Assembly: GCA_025352865.1 (NCBI GenBank)
Contig: JANXSB010000561.1
Span: forward strand, 1-6,398
DNA from: Chthoniobacter sp.
Lineage (GTDB): Bacteria; Verrucomicrobiota; Verrucomicrobiia; Chthoniobacterales; Chthoniobacteraceae
Length of the DNA: 6,398 nt
Direction: 5' to 3'
The notes beneath the pieces were generated by a model, which worked only from the letters and a program-made list of their open reading frames with translations, searched no databases and was not told the DNA's origin. Shown one piece after another: positions 1 to 6,398 of this stretch. The translations under genes were made by a program, and so were the position numbers. The first letter of the stretch is position 1. Each line of letters starts with the position of its first letter.

Positions 1-843
1 TCAGTAGGGCGTGGAGACGACCGCCTTTCCCGCGCCGAAAACATACGCCAGCGTGCCCGACGTGATCTGCTGCTCGTTGAGATACGGCGTCACGTAAATG
101 TCCGTCGCGCCGATGAATTCCTTGAGGTCATCGAGCGACACAAAGCGGTTGTAGAAAATGACGTGCTCCTTCACCCCGCGATCCTCCGCCAGCCGCTCCA
201 GCCCGAGCCGGTAGCTCTCGCCCTCGCGCGCCACGAGATGCGGATGCGTGGCCCCGAGCACGAGATAAACCACGCCCGGATGCCGCCGCACAATTTCCGG
301 CAGCGCCTCGATGACGTGCTCGATCCCCTTCCCCGGCCCGAGCAGCCCGAACGTCAGCAAAACCATCCGTCCCTCCACGCCAAACTGCGCCTTGTAGATG
401 CTCGAATCCGCGAACGGAATATCCGGGATGCCGTGCGGGATCACGTCGAGTTTTTCCTCCGGCACCGCGTAAATCTCGCGCAACATCTCCGCACCTTTTT
501 GCGCCATCACCACCACCCGGTCGCTGCGCCGCACCAGCTCATCCATCACCTTGCGCTGCGCGGGACTCGGCTCGCGCAAGACCGTGTGCAGCGTCGTCAC
601 CACCGGCATCCGCACCTCCTTCAGCAGCGCCAGCAGATGACTCCCCGCCGGCCCGCCGAAGATCCCAAACTCGTGCTGCACGCAGAGCACGTCCGCGTTG
701 TTGAAGTTCAAAAAATCCGCCGCGCGCCGGTAGGAATCCAAATCTTTTTCGAGCAGTTCGAAGCGCACCCGCGGCGGATAGCGGTAGCCCTCCGCGCGGT
801 CATTCATCGCCCCCGCAAAACAATCCGCGCCCGGCACCGCCAC
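1..843 (-). CDS. GT4-type glycosyltransferase, C-terminally truncated (possible pseudogene)
   Basis: Group-1 (GT4-like, GT-B fold) glycosyltransferase, which would transfer a sugar from an activated donor to an unknown acceptor in the cytoplasm. In the 280-residue frame from a GTG at 843, the acceptor-side domain shows VQHEFGIFGG (about 55-64) and VTTLHT (82-87). The donor-side domain shows VIPHGIPD (134-141), TFGLLGPGKGIEHVIEALP (164-182) and ATDIYVTPY (246-254), then EQQITSGTLAYVFGAGKAVV (257-276), the region corresponding to the EX7E loop. The frame ends STPY-TGA, where relatives usually read STPYW and continue for a further C-terminal stretch. The stop therefore replaces an expected Trp codon (TGG to TGA) and removes the C-terminal end. 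The GTG start is also unlikely, because family-like sequence continues in frame upstream. The gene is divergent from the plus-strand cluster. Family assignment is secure; whether the gene works is doubtful. Confidence 0.85.
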   Translation of the reverse strand: MAVPGADCFAGAMNDRAEGYRYPPRVRFELLEKDLDSYRRAADFLNFNNADVLCVQHEFGIFGGPAGSHLLALLKEVRMPVVTTLHTVLREPSPAQRKVMDELVRRSDRVVVMAQKGAEMLREIYAVPEEKLDVIPHGIPDIPFADSSIYKAQFGVEGRMVLLTFGLLGPGKGIEHVIEALPEIVRRHPGVVYLVLGATHPHLVAREGESYRLGLERLAEDRGVKEHVIFYNRFVSLDDLKEFIGATDIYVTPYLNEQQITSGTLAYVFGAGKAVVSTPY

Positions 844-969
844 CGCGACCGCCTCGCACAGATCCGTCGTGAACGACGCAATCCCGCAGCGCCGTGGTTC
901 GTAGCCGCCGAGGAAAGCGATGCGCCGTGGAAGTGTGCCTTCTATGATGATGACCTTTCGATGCGCGCA
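844..969 (-). other. In-frame N-terminal coding sequence of the glycosyltransferase, without a standard start
   Basis: Reading the minus strand upstream of 843 in the same frame gives RRIAFLGGYEPRRCGIASFT at about 924-865, then TDLCEAVAVA leading into the downstream protein. This matches the usual N-terminal Rossmann strand and glycine-rich loop of this family, so the native protein begins here and not at the GTG at 843. Back to the in-frame TGA at 970-972 there is no ATG, GTG or TTG. Two explanations fit. One is initiation at ATC or ATA near 943-951, behind AAAGG. The other is an extra A in the AAA run at 956-958: with one A fewer, the ATGATG at 975-970 would read MMRASKVIIIEGTLPRRIAF straight into the conserved frame. 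Confidence 0.6.
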
Positions 970-975
970 TCATCA
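945..975 (-). promoter_or_regulatory. Perfect 8-bp inverted repeat in the glycosyltransferase start region
   Basis: On the minus strand TGATGATG (975-968) is followed after 15 bases by CATCATCA (952-945), a perfect 8-bp inverted repeat. The loop contains GAAAGG, the only Shine-Dalgarno-like sequence near the start. The 5' arm holds tandem ATG codons in one frame and tandem TGA stops in the glycosyltransferase frame; the 3' arm covers the possible ATC starts. As RNA it could form a stem masking the start region; as DNA it could be an operator. A 10-bp palindrome, ATGCGCGCAT (961-970), overlaps it. The function is inferred, and short repeats of this kind also occur by chance. Confidence 0.25.
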
Positions 976-1181
976 CGCCGGATGCCGCAAACAACCAGAG
1001 TTTCCGCATGGCGGCTTCATCGCACGTCGCGCCTGCGCGAAAGGTGCATCTCTGCGAGTTGCGCGCGCGCCGCGAATCTTATTCACATGCTCCAGCAGCC
1101 AGTCGCCCCGAAATCCCGCCAAAGACATTTTACGCACAACGATTGACCGATTTAACCAAACTGATTAGCTCTTTTTCCTCC
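976..1181. other. Divergent intergenic region
   Basis: About 200 bases separate the likely glycosyltransferase start region from the DUF1080 gene, and transcription of both should begin here. The last 40 bases before 1182 are clearly more AT-rich than their surroundings and hold the only reasonable promoter candidate. On the minus strand there is a 51-codon open frame (1128 to 976, stop 973-975) beginning MSLAGFRGDWLLEHVNKIRG and ending in an Arg/Pro/Cys-rich tail. It has no SD and no family I recognise, so I do not call it a gene. I see no tRNA, terminator or mobile-element end. Confidence 0.6.
1143..1170 (+). promoter_or_regulatory. Weak candidate sigma-70-type promoter for the DUF1080 gene cluster
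   Basis: TTGACC (1143-1148) is a good -35 match, but with 16-17 bp spacing the -10 is only TTAGCT or TAGCTC (1165-1171), a poor match. Transcription from it would start only a few bases before the ATG at 1182 and give a nearly leaderless message. The stretch also carries an imperfect tandem repeat, GATTGACC then GATTTAACC (1141-1157), which could be a regulator site. It is supported mainly by position and by its AT-rich setting. Confidence 0.22.
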
Positions 1182-2510
1182 ATGAAATTCACCCTCCTCA
1201 CCTGCGCCCTCGCCCTTTTCACCCTCGCCTCCGCCCACGCGCAGACTGCGCCGCCGGAGGGTTTCACGCCGCTTTTCAATGGGAAGGATCTGACCGGCTG
1301 GCGGGGTGGCGATACGTTTGATCATCGCAAGGTGCTGGAGGCACCGCCGGAGATTCGCGCGGGCATTTTGGACAAGTGGACGAAGTCGATGCTGGAGGTG
1401 AATGCGAAGACGGGGAAGCCGCACTGGACGGCGGAAAATGGCGAGCTGGTGAATGACGGCTTTGGCGCGTATGCGACGACGGAAAAGGACTACGGCGATT
1501 TCGAGTTGCTCGTGGAATACAAGACGGTGCCGGACGCGGACTCGGGCATCTATCTGCGCGGGGTGCCGCAGGTGCAGATTTGGGATGCGACGAAAGGCGA
1601 CCCGCGCAAGCTCGGCCAGGACAAAGGCTCGGGCGGGCTGTGGAATAACTCGCCCGGTGCGCCGGGCAAAGACCCGCTGGTGCTGGCGGACAAGCCGTTT
1701 GGCGAGTGGAATAAGTTCCGCATCGTGATGGTGGGCGCGCGGGTGAGCGTGTGGCTGAATGACAAGCTGGTGGTGGATCACGCGCTGCTGGAAAACTACT
1801 ACGACCGCAAGACGGCGGTGCCGCGCAAGGGGCCGATCGAGCTGCAAACGCACGGCGGGGAAATCCGCTGGCGGAATATTTTCCTGCGCGAAATCGGCGC
1901 GGACGATGCGAATAAGATTCTCGCGAGCCACGGCGGCGAGGGGTTCAAGCCGGTGTGGAATGGGAAGGACTTCGAGGGCTGGGGCGGGCCGGTGGATCAG
2001 TACGAAATCAAGGACGGCTCGATCGTCTGCCGTCCGGAAAAAGGCGGGACGATTTATGCGAAGGACGAACTCACGGACTTCGTGGCGCGGGTGGAATTCA
2101 AGCTCCCGCCGGGCGGCAACAACGGCCTCGCCATCCGCTACCCCGGCGAGGGCGACACGGCCTACGCGGGGATGTGCGAGGTGCAGGTGCTCGACGATGA
2201 CGCCGCCCAATACGCGAAGCTCGACCCGCGGCAGTACTGCGGCTCGATCTATGGGCAGGTCGCGGCGCAGCGCGGTTACGTGCGGCCGGCGGGCGAGTGG
2301 AACTTTTACGAAGTGACGGTCAAGGGGCCGACGATCCGGGTGGAGCTGAACGGGACGGTCATCAACGACGCGGACGTGAGCAAGATCACGCCGGAGATGT
2401 TCATGGCCGCGCATCCGCACCCAGGCAAAGACCGCCCGAGCGGCTTCTTCGGCTTCGCGGGGCACAGCGATCCGGTCGCCTTCCGCAACGTCCTCATTAA
2501 AAAACTCTAA
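1182..2510 (+). CDS. Secreted tandem DUF1080 (3-keto-disaccharide hydrolase) protein
   Basis: A 442-residue exported protein with two DUF1080 (PF06439) domains, a concanavalin-like fold whose characterised members hydrolyse 3-keto-disaccharides or 3-keto-glycosides. A Sec signal peptide covers residues 1-20 (MKFTLLTCALALFTLASAHA, cleavage AHA/QT). This decides the ATG at 1182; an in-frame ATG at 1008 would add 58 residues that hide the signal. Domain 1 spans about 27-237: FTPLFNGKDLTGW, an insert at about 44-80, DADSGIYLRGVPQVQIWD (118-135) and IELQTHGGEIRWRNIFLREI (219-238). Domain 2 spans about 253-441: FKPVWNGKDFEGW, NNGLAIRY (313-320), CEVQVLDDD, EWNFYEVTVKG and FFGFAGHSDPVAFRNVLIKK. The NGKD, SG/NG-x-x-x-R and VQ-x-x-D elements occur in both halves. 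It is the first gene of the cluster, 12 bases before the next. The leader (TTTTTCCTCC-ATG) has no SD. Valine is only GTG in domain 1, with GTC mixed in later. Confidence 0.92.
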   Translation: MKFTLLTCALALFTLASAHAQTAPPEGFTPLFNGKDLTGWRGGDTFDHRKVLEAPPEIRAGILDKWTKSMLEVNAKTGKPHWTAENGELVNDGFGAYATTEKDYGDFELLVEYKTVPDADSGIYLRGVPQVQIWDATKGDPRKLGQDKGSGGLWNNSPGAPGKDPLVLADKPFGEWNKFRIVMVGARVSVWLNDKLVVDHALLENYYDRKTAVPRKGPIELQTHGGEIRWRNIFLREIGADDANKILASHGGEGFKPVWNGKDFEGWGGPVDQYEIKDGSIVCRPEKGGTIYAKDELTDFVARVEFKLPPGGNNGLAIRYPGEGDTAYAGMCEVQVLDDDAAQYAKLDPRQYCGSIYGQVAAQRGYVRPAGEWNFYEVTVKGPTIRVELNGTVINDADVSKITPEMFMAAHPHPGKDRPSGFFGFAGHSDPVAFRNVLIKKL

Positions 2511-2522
2511 CCTCCACCCACC

Positions 2523-3830
<1,308 letters not shown>

Positions 3831-3851
3831 GCGCGCGAAACCTTCCGCACC

Positions 3852-4751
3852 ATGACCCGCAAATCCTTTATCCAAGCGGGCGCAGCGACCCTCGCCACCG
3901 CCATGCTTTCACCCCTCGCCTCCTCCGCCGACGATGCGCCCGCGAAAAAGCGCGCGCTGAAAAAAGCCGTCAACCTCGGCATGGTCGCAGGCGGCACGTC
4001 CGTGGCGGATCGTTTCAAGATGATCAAGGACGCGGGTTTCGACGGCGTCGAGCTGAACCGCCCCGACGCCATCCCGCTCGACGAACTCGTGAAAGCGAGC
4101 GCGTCCGTGGGACTACCGGTCGCGGGCGTGATCGACACCGTGCATTGGGGCAAGCCGCTCAGCGCGAATGATCCGAAAGTCCGCGAGCAGGGCTTCAACG
4201 GCCTCAAGCTCGCGCTCGAAGAATCCGGCGAACTCGGCTGCGAGCGGCTCCTGCTCGTGCCCGCGGTCGTGAGCAAAGAGGTCTCCTACGCCGACGCCTA
4301 CACGCGCTCGCAGGAACTCATCAAACTGGCCGTCCCCTACGCCGAGAAAGCGAAATGCCGCATCGCCATTGAAAACGTCTGGAACCAATTCCTCCTCAGC
4401 CCGCTCGAAGCCGCGCGCTTCGTCGATGAAATCGGCAGCCCGTGGGTCGGCTGGCATTTCGACATCGGCAACCTCGTCAACTTCGGCTGGCCCGAGCAGT
4501 GGATCCGCATCCTCGGCCCACGCGTCCTCAATCTGCACATCAAGGAATACAGCCGCAAAAAGCGCGACGCCGGCGGCCCCTACAAAGGCTTCGATGTCGA
4601 GCTCGGCGAAGGCGACAACGACTGGCCCGCCGTCATGCGCGCGCTCGACGACATCGCCTACCACGGCTGGGGCATCCTCGAAGTCCCCGGCGGCGACGCC
4701 GCGCGTCTGAAGTTCCTCGCCGAGCGCACCGACAAGCTTTTCCTCGGCTGA
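3852..4751 (+). CDS. Exported sugar phosphate isomerase/epimerase-like TIM-barrel protein
   Basis: A 299-residue member of the AP-endonuclease-2/xylose-isomerase-like TIM-barrel family (PF01261). Residues 1 to about 26 (MTRKSFIQAGAATLATAMLS, then SSA/DD) form an export signal. The spot where relatives have RR is Arg-Lys, so Tat or Sec is open. The barrel begins KKAVNLGMV (37-45) and continues with AGFDGVELNRP (61-71). The expected divalent-metal ligands of the tagatose-3-epimerase type are all present: Glu174 (IAIENVW), Asp204 (GWHFDIGN), His229 (LNLHIKEY) and Glu277 (GILEVPG). It is therefore probably an active metal-dependent isomerase, epimerase or lyase on a keto-sugar. An unphosphorylated substrate is likelier than the family name suggests, given export. 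It starts 21 bases after the oxidoreductase, without SD (CCTTCCGCACC-ATG), and its TGA stop runs into the SD of the next gene. Leu88 uses CTA, otherwise almost absent here. Confidence 0.9.
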   Translation: MTRKSFIQAGAATLATAMLSPLASSADDAPAKKRALKKAVNLGMVAGGTSVADRFKMIKDAGFDGVELNRPDAIPLDELVKASASVGLPVAGVIDTVHWGKPLSANDPKVREQGFNGLKLALEESGELGCERLLLVPAVVSKEVSYADAYTRSQELIKLAVPYAEKAKCRIAIENVWNQFLLSPLEAARFVDEIGSPWVGWHFDIGNLVNFGWPEQWIRILGPRVLNLHIKEYSRKKRDAGGPYKGFDVELGEGDNDWPAVMRALDDIAYHGWGILEVPGGDAARLKFLAERTDKLFLG

Positions 4752-4753
4752 GG
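4750..4753 (+). promoter_or_regulatory. Ribosome-binding site overlapping the upstream stop codon
   Basis: GAGG, formed by the TGA stop of the TIM-barrel gene and the two bases after it, lies 10 bases before the ATG at 4764. It is the only convincing SD-like site among the five plus-strand starts, and its overlap with the stop suggests translational coupling. Confidence 0.4.
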
Positions 4754-4763
4754 TTCCCACGTC

Positions 4764-6098
4764 ATGCGCGCGCCCCGGCTTCTCCAGCTTCCCGCGCTCG
4801 GCTTCGTCCTTGGCCTTTCCGCCCTCGCGGAAAACGCCGCGCCGCCTGCGGATCAAGGCTGGATGCAGTGGCGCGGGCCTTTGGCCAATGGCGTGAGCGC
4901 GACCGCGAATCCGCCGGTGGTGTGGAGCGAGCAGAAGAATGTGCGGTGGAAAATCCCGCTGCCGGGCAAGGCGCACTCGTCGCCCATCGTCGTCGGCGAG
5001 CGCGTTTATCTCACGGCGGCGGTGCCGGTGGGCGAGGACTTGCCGCCGGTCTATGACAATGCGCCGGGCGCGCACGATGGCGTGCCGGTCACGCATCGGC
5101 ATCAGTTTGTCGTGCTCGCCGTCGAGCGCAAAGACGGGCGCATCGCGTGGCAGAGGGTGGTGCGCGAGGAGTTTCCCCACGAGGGCGGGCATGTCACCGG
5201 GAGCCTCGCGTCGAACTCGCCGGTGAGCGACGGCGAGCGCATCTACGCGTTCTTCGGCTCGCGCGGGCTTTACTGCCTCGACTTGAAAGGCGCGGTACTG
5301 TGGCAGCGCGACCTCGGCAAAATGCAGACGCTTCACGCGCACGGCGAGGGCAGCTCGCCGGTGCTGCACGGCGACACGCTCATCGTCTGCTGGGATCACG
5401 AGGGCGAGTCGTTTCTGTATGCATTCGACAAGCTCACCGGCAAGCAGCTCTGGAAGGTTCCGCGCGACGAAAAGACGGACTGGTCCACTCCCCTCGTCGT
5501 CGAAATCGACGGTCACGCGCAGGTCATCGTCAGCGCGACGAAGCGCATCCGCGGCTACGACCTCGCCACCGGCGCGCAGCTTTGGGAATGCGCGGGCCTC
5601 ACCGACAATGTCGTCTCCTCGCCCGTGTTTTGGAACGGCCTGCTCATCGTCGGCAACAGCTACTACGAGCAAGCCATGCTCGCCATCCGCCTCGCCGGCG
5701 CGAAGGGCGACCTCACCGGCACCGACGCCGTGGTCTGGCAGCTCCACCGCCTCACGCCCTACGTCTCCTCGCCCCTGCTCTACGGCGACACGCTTTACTT
5801 CCTGCGCCACAATCAAAACATCCTCGTCCGACTCGATCCCGCCACCGGCGAGGCGCGCGGCGAACCCATCCGCCTCAATGGCATCCGCGATTTCATCTTC
5901 TCCTCGCCCGTCGGTGCGGCCGGGCGCATTTACGTCACCGCGCGCGACGGCACGACCATCGTCATCAGTCACGATCGGGAAAACGCGCCGCTCGCCGTGA
6001 ATCACCTCGACGATTCCTTCAGCGCGTCCGCCGCACTCGCCGGCGGGGAGCTGTATCTCCGCGGCGAGCACTTCCTTTACTGCCTCTACGAGAAATAG
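4764..6098 (+). CDS. Secreted PQQ-like beta-propeller repeat protein
   Basis: A 444-residue exported protein of the PQQ-binding-like (quinoprotein/BamB-like) propeller family. The N-terminal stretch to about residue 23 is hydrophobic (LLQLPALGFVLGLSALA), consistent with a Sec signal. The mature part opens with the family's WMQWRGPLANGVS (33-45). Eight repeats carry an SSP-x4-G-x-x-(L/I) strand motif: HSSPIVVGERVYL (71), SNSPVSDGERIYA (150), SSPVLHGDTLIV (197), STPLVVEIDG (241), SSPVFWNGLLIV (285), SSPLLYGDTLYF (335), SSPVGAAGRIYV (380) and SASAALAGGELYL (420). Several blades end in the usual Trp motif (TGKQLWK, TGAQLWE, KGAVLWQ). This suggests an eight-bladed propeller. There is no CxxCH haem site and no recognisable dehydrogenase domain, so PQQ binding is not shown; a binding or scaffold role is equally possible. 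The operon position (12 bases after the previous stop) ties it to the sugar module. Val codons shift from mixed GTG/GTC to mostly GTC after about 5450. Confidence 0.88.
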   Translation: MRAPRLLQLPALGFVLGLSALAENAAPPADQGWMQWRGPLANGVSATANPPVVWSEQKNVRWKIPLPGKAHSSPIVVGERVYLTAAVPVGEDLPPVYDNAPGAHDGVPVTHRHQFVVLAVERKDGRIAWQRVVREEFPHEGGHVTGSLASNSPVSDGERIYAFFGSRGLYCLDLKGAVLWQRDLGKMQTLHAHGEGSSPVLHGDTLIVCWDHEGESFLYAFDKLTGKQLWKVPRDEKTDWSTPLVVEIDGHAQVIVSATKRIRGYDLATGAQLWECAGLTDNVVSSPVFWNGLLIVGNSYYEQAMLAIRLAGAKGDLTGTDAVVWQLHRLTPYVSSPLLYGDTLYFLRHNQNILVRLDPATGEARGEPIRLNGIRDFIFSSPVGAAGRIYVTARDGTTIVISHDRENAPLAVNHLDDSFSASAALAGGELYLRGEHFLYCLYEK

Positions 6099-6173
6099 TG
6101 CGTTGCGCCCCGCGCCGCCGCTCGCTACACGAAAAGCCCGCTTCATTTCCCAACCCTCAACCCACACCACCTC
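6099..6173 (+). other. 75-base gap before the last gene
   Basis: This is the longest gap within the plus-strand cluster. I see no stem followed by a T run, so no clear terminator, and no convincing -35/-10 pair. The last 30 bases are C-rich and G-poor (CCCAACCCTCAACCCACACC) with no SD. It may contain an internal promoter, or simply be an untranslated leader within the same transcript. Confidence 0.4.
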
Positions 6174-6398
6174 ATGTCCTGCTACCATCCCTCCATCGAA
6201 GGCGCCCAGCACGGCGGCAAACCGCTCGCCGACTTCCTCGCCTACGCCAAACGCAGCGGCGCCGCGGGCGCACAGCCGAGCAACTACCACCTCCAGGGCG
6301 GCAAACTTTTCAAGAGCGCGAAGGAAATCCGCAACACCTTCGCCGACGCCGGCCTCGCGCTCGACGGCATCTCGGCACACTGCCCCATCTGGGTCCAC
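6174..6398 (+). CDS. Second TIM-barrel sugar isomerase/epimerase-family protein, partial (cut by window end)
   Basis: An open frame of 75 codons runs off the window end. The ATG at 6174 is the only standard start after the in-frame TAG at 6096-6098. The protein begins MSCYHPSIEGAQHGG and continues LADFLAYAKRSGAAGAQPSN (18-37) and IRNTFADAGLALDGISAHCP (52-71), ending in IWVH. This matches the first strands of xylose-isomerase-like TIM-barrel proteins annotated as sugar phosphate isomerase/epimerase: the barrel entry with a substrate-lining AGAQPSNYHL, then the second strand LDGISAHCP. It has no signal peptide, so unlike the TIM-barrel protein at 3852-4751 it should act in the cytoplasm. The two are not close copies. 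In context it may handle the imported product of the exported enzymes. The metal ligands lie beyond the window, so activity cannot be judged. Confidence 0.82.
   Translation, partial: MSCYHPSIEGAQHGGKPLADFLAYAKRSGAAGAQPSNYHLQGGKLFKSAKEIRNTFADAGLALDGISAHCPIWVH

Noticed and set aside
1..3. TGA read as tryptophan or selenocysteine in the glycosyltransferase
   Set aside because: TGG is the normal Trp codon throughout, TGA ends the gene at 4749-4751 at a natural C-terminus, and the expected residue is Trp rather than Cys. A SECIS element cannot be assessed because the downstream side is outside the window.
163..1146. 327-codon plus-strand open frame opposite the glycosyltransferase
   Set aside because: His/Arg/Pro-rich reverse complement of a clear glycosyltransferase; no domain, no RBS.
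1008..1181. Upstream in-frame ATG for the DUF1080 gene
   Set aside because: It would put 58 basic, non-conserved residues ahead of a clean Sec signal peptide that starts at 1182.
2511..2522. Terminator or promoter between the DUF1080 and oxidoreductase genes
   Set aside because: The gap is 12 bases with no stem or promoter-like pair; co-transcription is simpler.
4113..6398. At least 761-codon open frame on the minus strand opposite the TIM-barrel and propeller genes
   Set aside because: Same cause: in register with the sense codons, low-complexity composition, no family resemblance, and it runs through recognisable sense genes.

Overview
The window is GC-rich, tightly packed DNA with the look of a Verrucomicrobiota (Opitutaceae-like) or related PVC-group genome. 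That guess rests on gene content (tandem-DUF1080 protein, Tat-exported Gfo/Idh/MocA oxidoreductase, exported TIM-barrel 'sugar phosphate isomerase', PQQ-like propeller), on start sites that mostly lack Shine-Dalgarno sequences, and on strong avoidance of TTA, CTA and TCA codons. No 16S or other marker gene is present, so the taxonomy is inference.

Layout. Positions 1-843, minus strand, hold most of a GT4-type glycosyltransferase. Its reading frame stops at a TGA at the window edge, where relatives have a conserved Trp. Recognisable N-terminal sequence continues in frame to about 969, but with no standard start codon, so the gene looks damaged at both ends or carries sequencing errors. Positions 976-1181 separate this gene from a divergent plus-strand cluster. 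The cluster contains: 1182-2510, a secreted protein with two DUF1080 (3-keto-disaccharide hydrolase) domains; 2523-3830, a Tat-exported Gfo/Idh/MocA oxidoreductase; 3852-4751, an exported xylose-isomerase-like TIM-barrel protein; 4764-6098, a secreted eight-repeat PQQ-like beta-propeller; and, after a 75-base gap, 6174 to the window end, the first 75 residues of a second TIM-barrel isomerase/epimerase-family protein without a signal peptide.

The first four plus-strand genes are separated by only 12, 21 and 12 bases and are probably one transcript; the fifth may belong to it. Together they suggest an envelope-located sugar-processing module. The oxidoreductase would oxidise a glycoside (plausibly at C3), the DUF1080 protein would cleave or process the 3-keto sugar, and the TIM-barrel proteins would isomerise or eliminate on keto-sugars, one outside the cytoplasm and one inside. 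The role of the propeller is unknown. The substrate cannot be read from the sequence. The most unusual points are the co-export of a complete oxidise/cleave/isomerise set, the doubly disrupted glycosyltransferase with a hairpin over its start region, the non-SD pyrimidine-rich leaders, and all five plus-strand genes lying in one reading frame.
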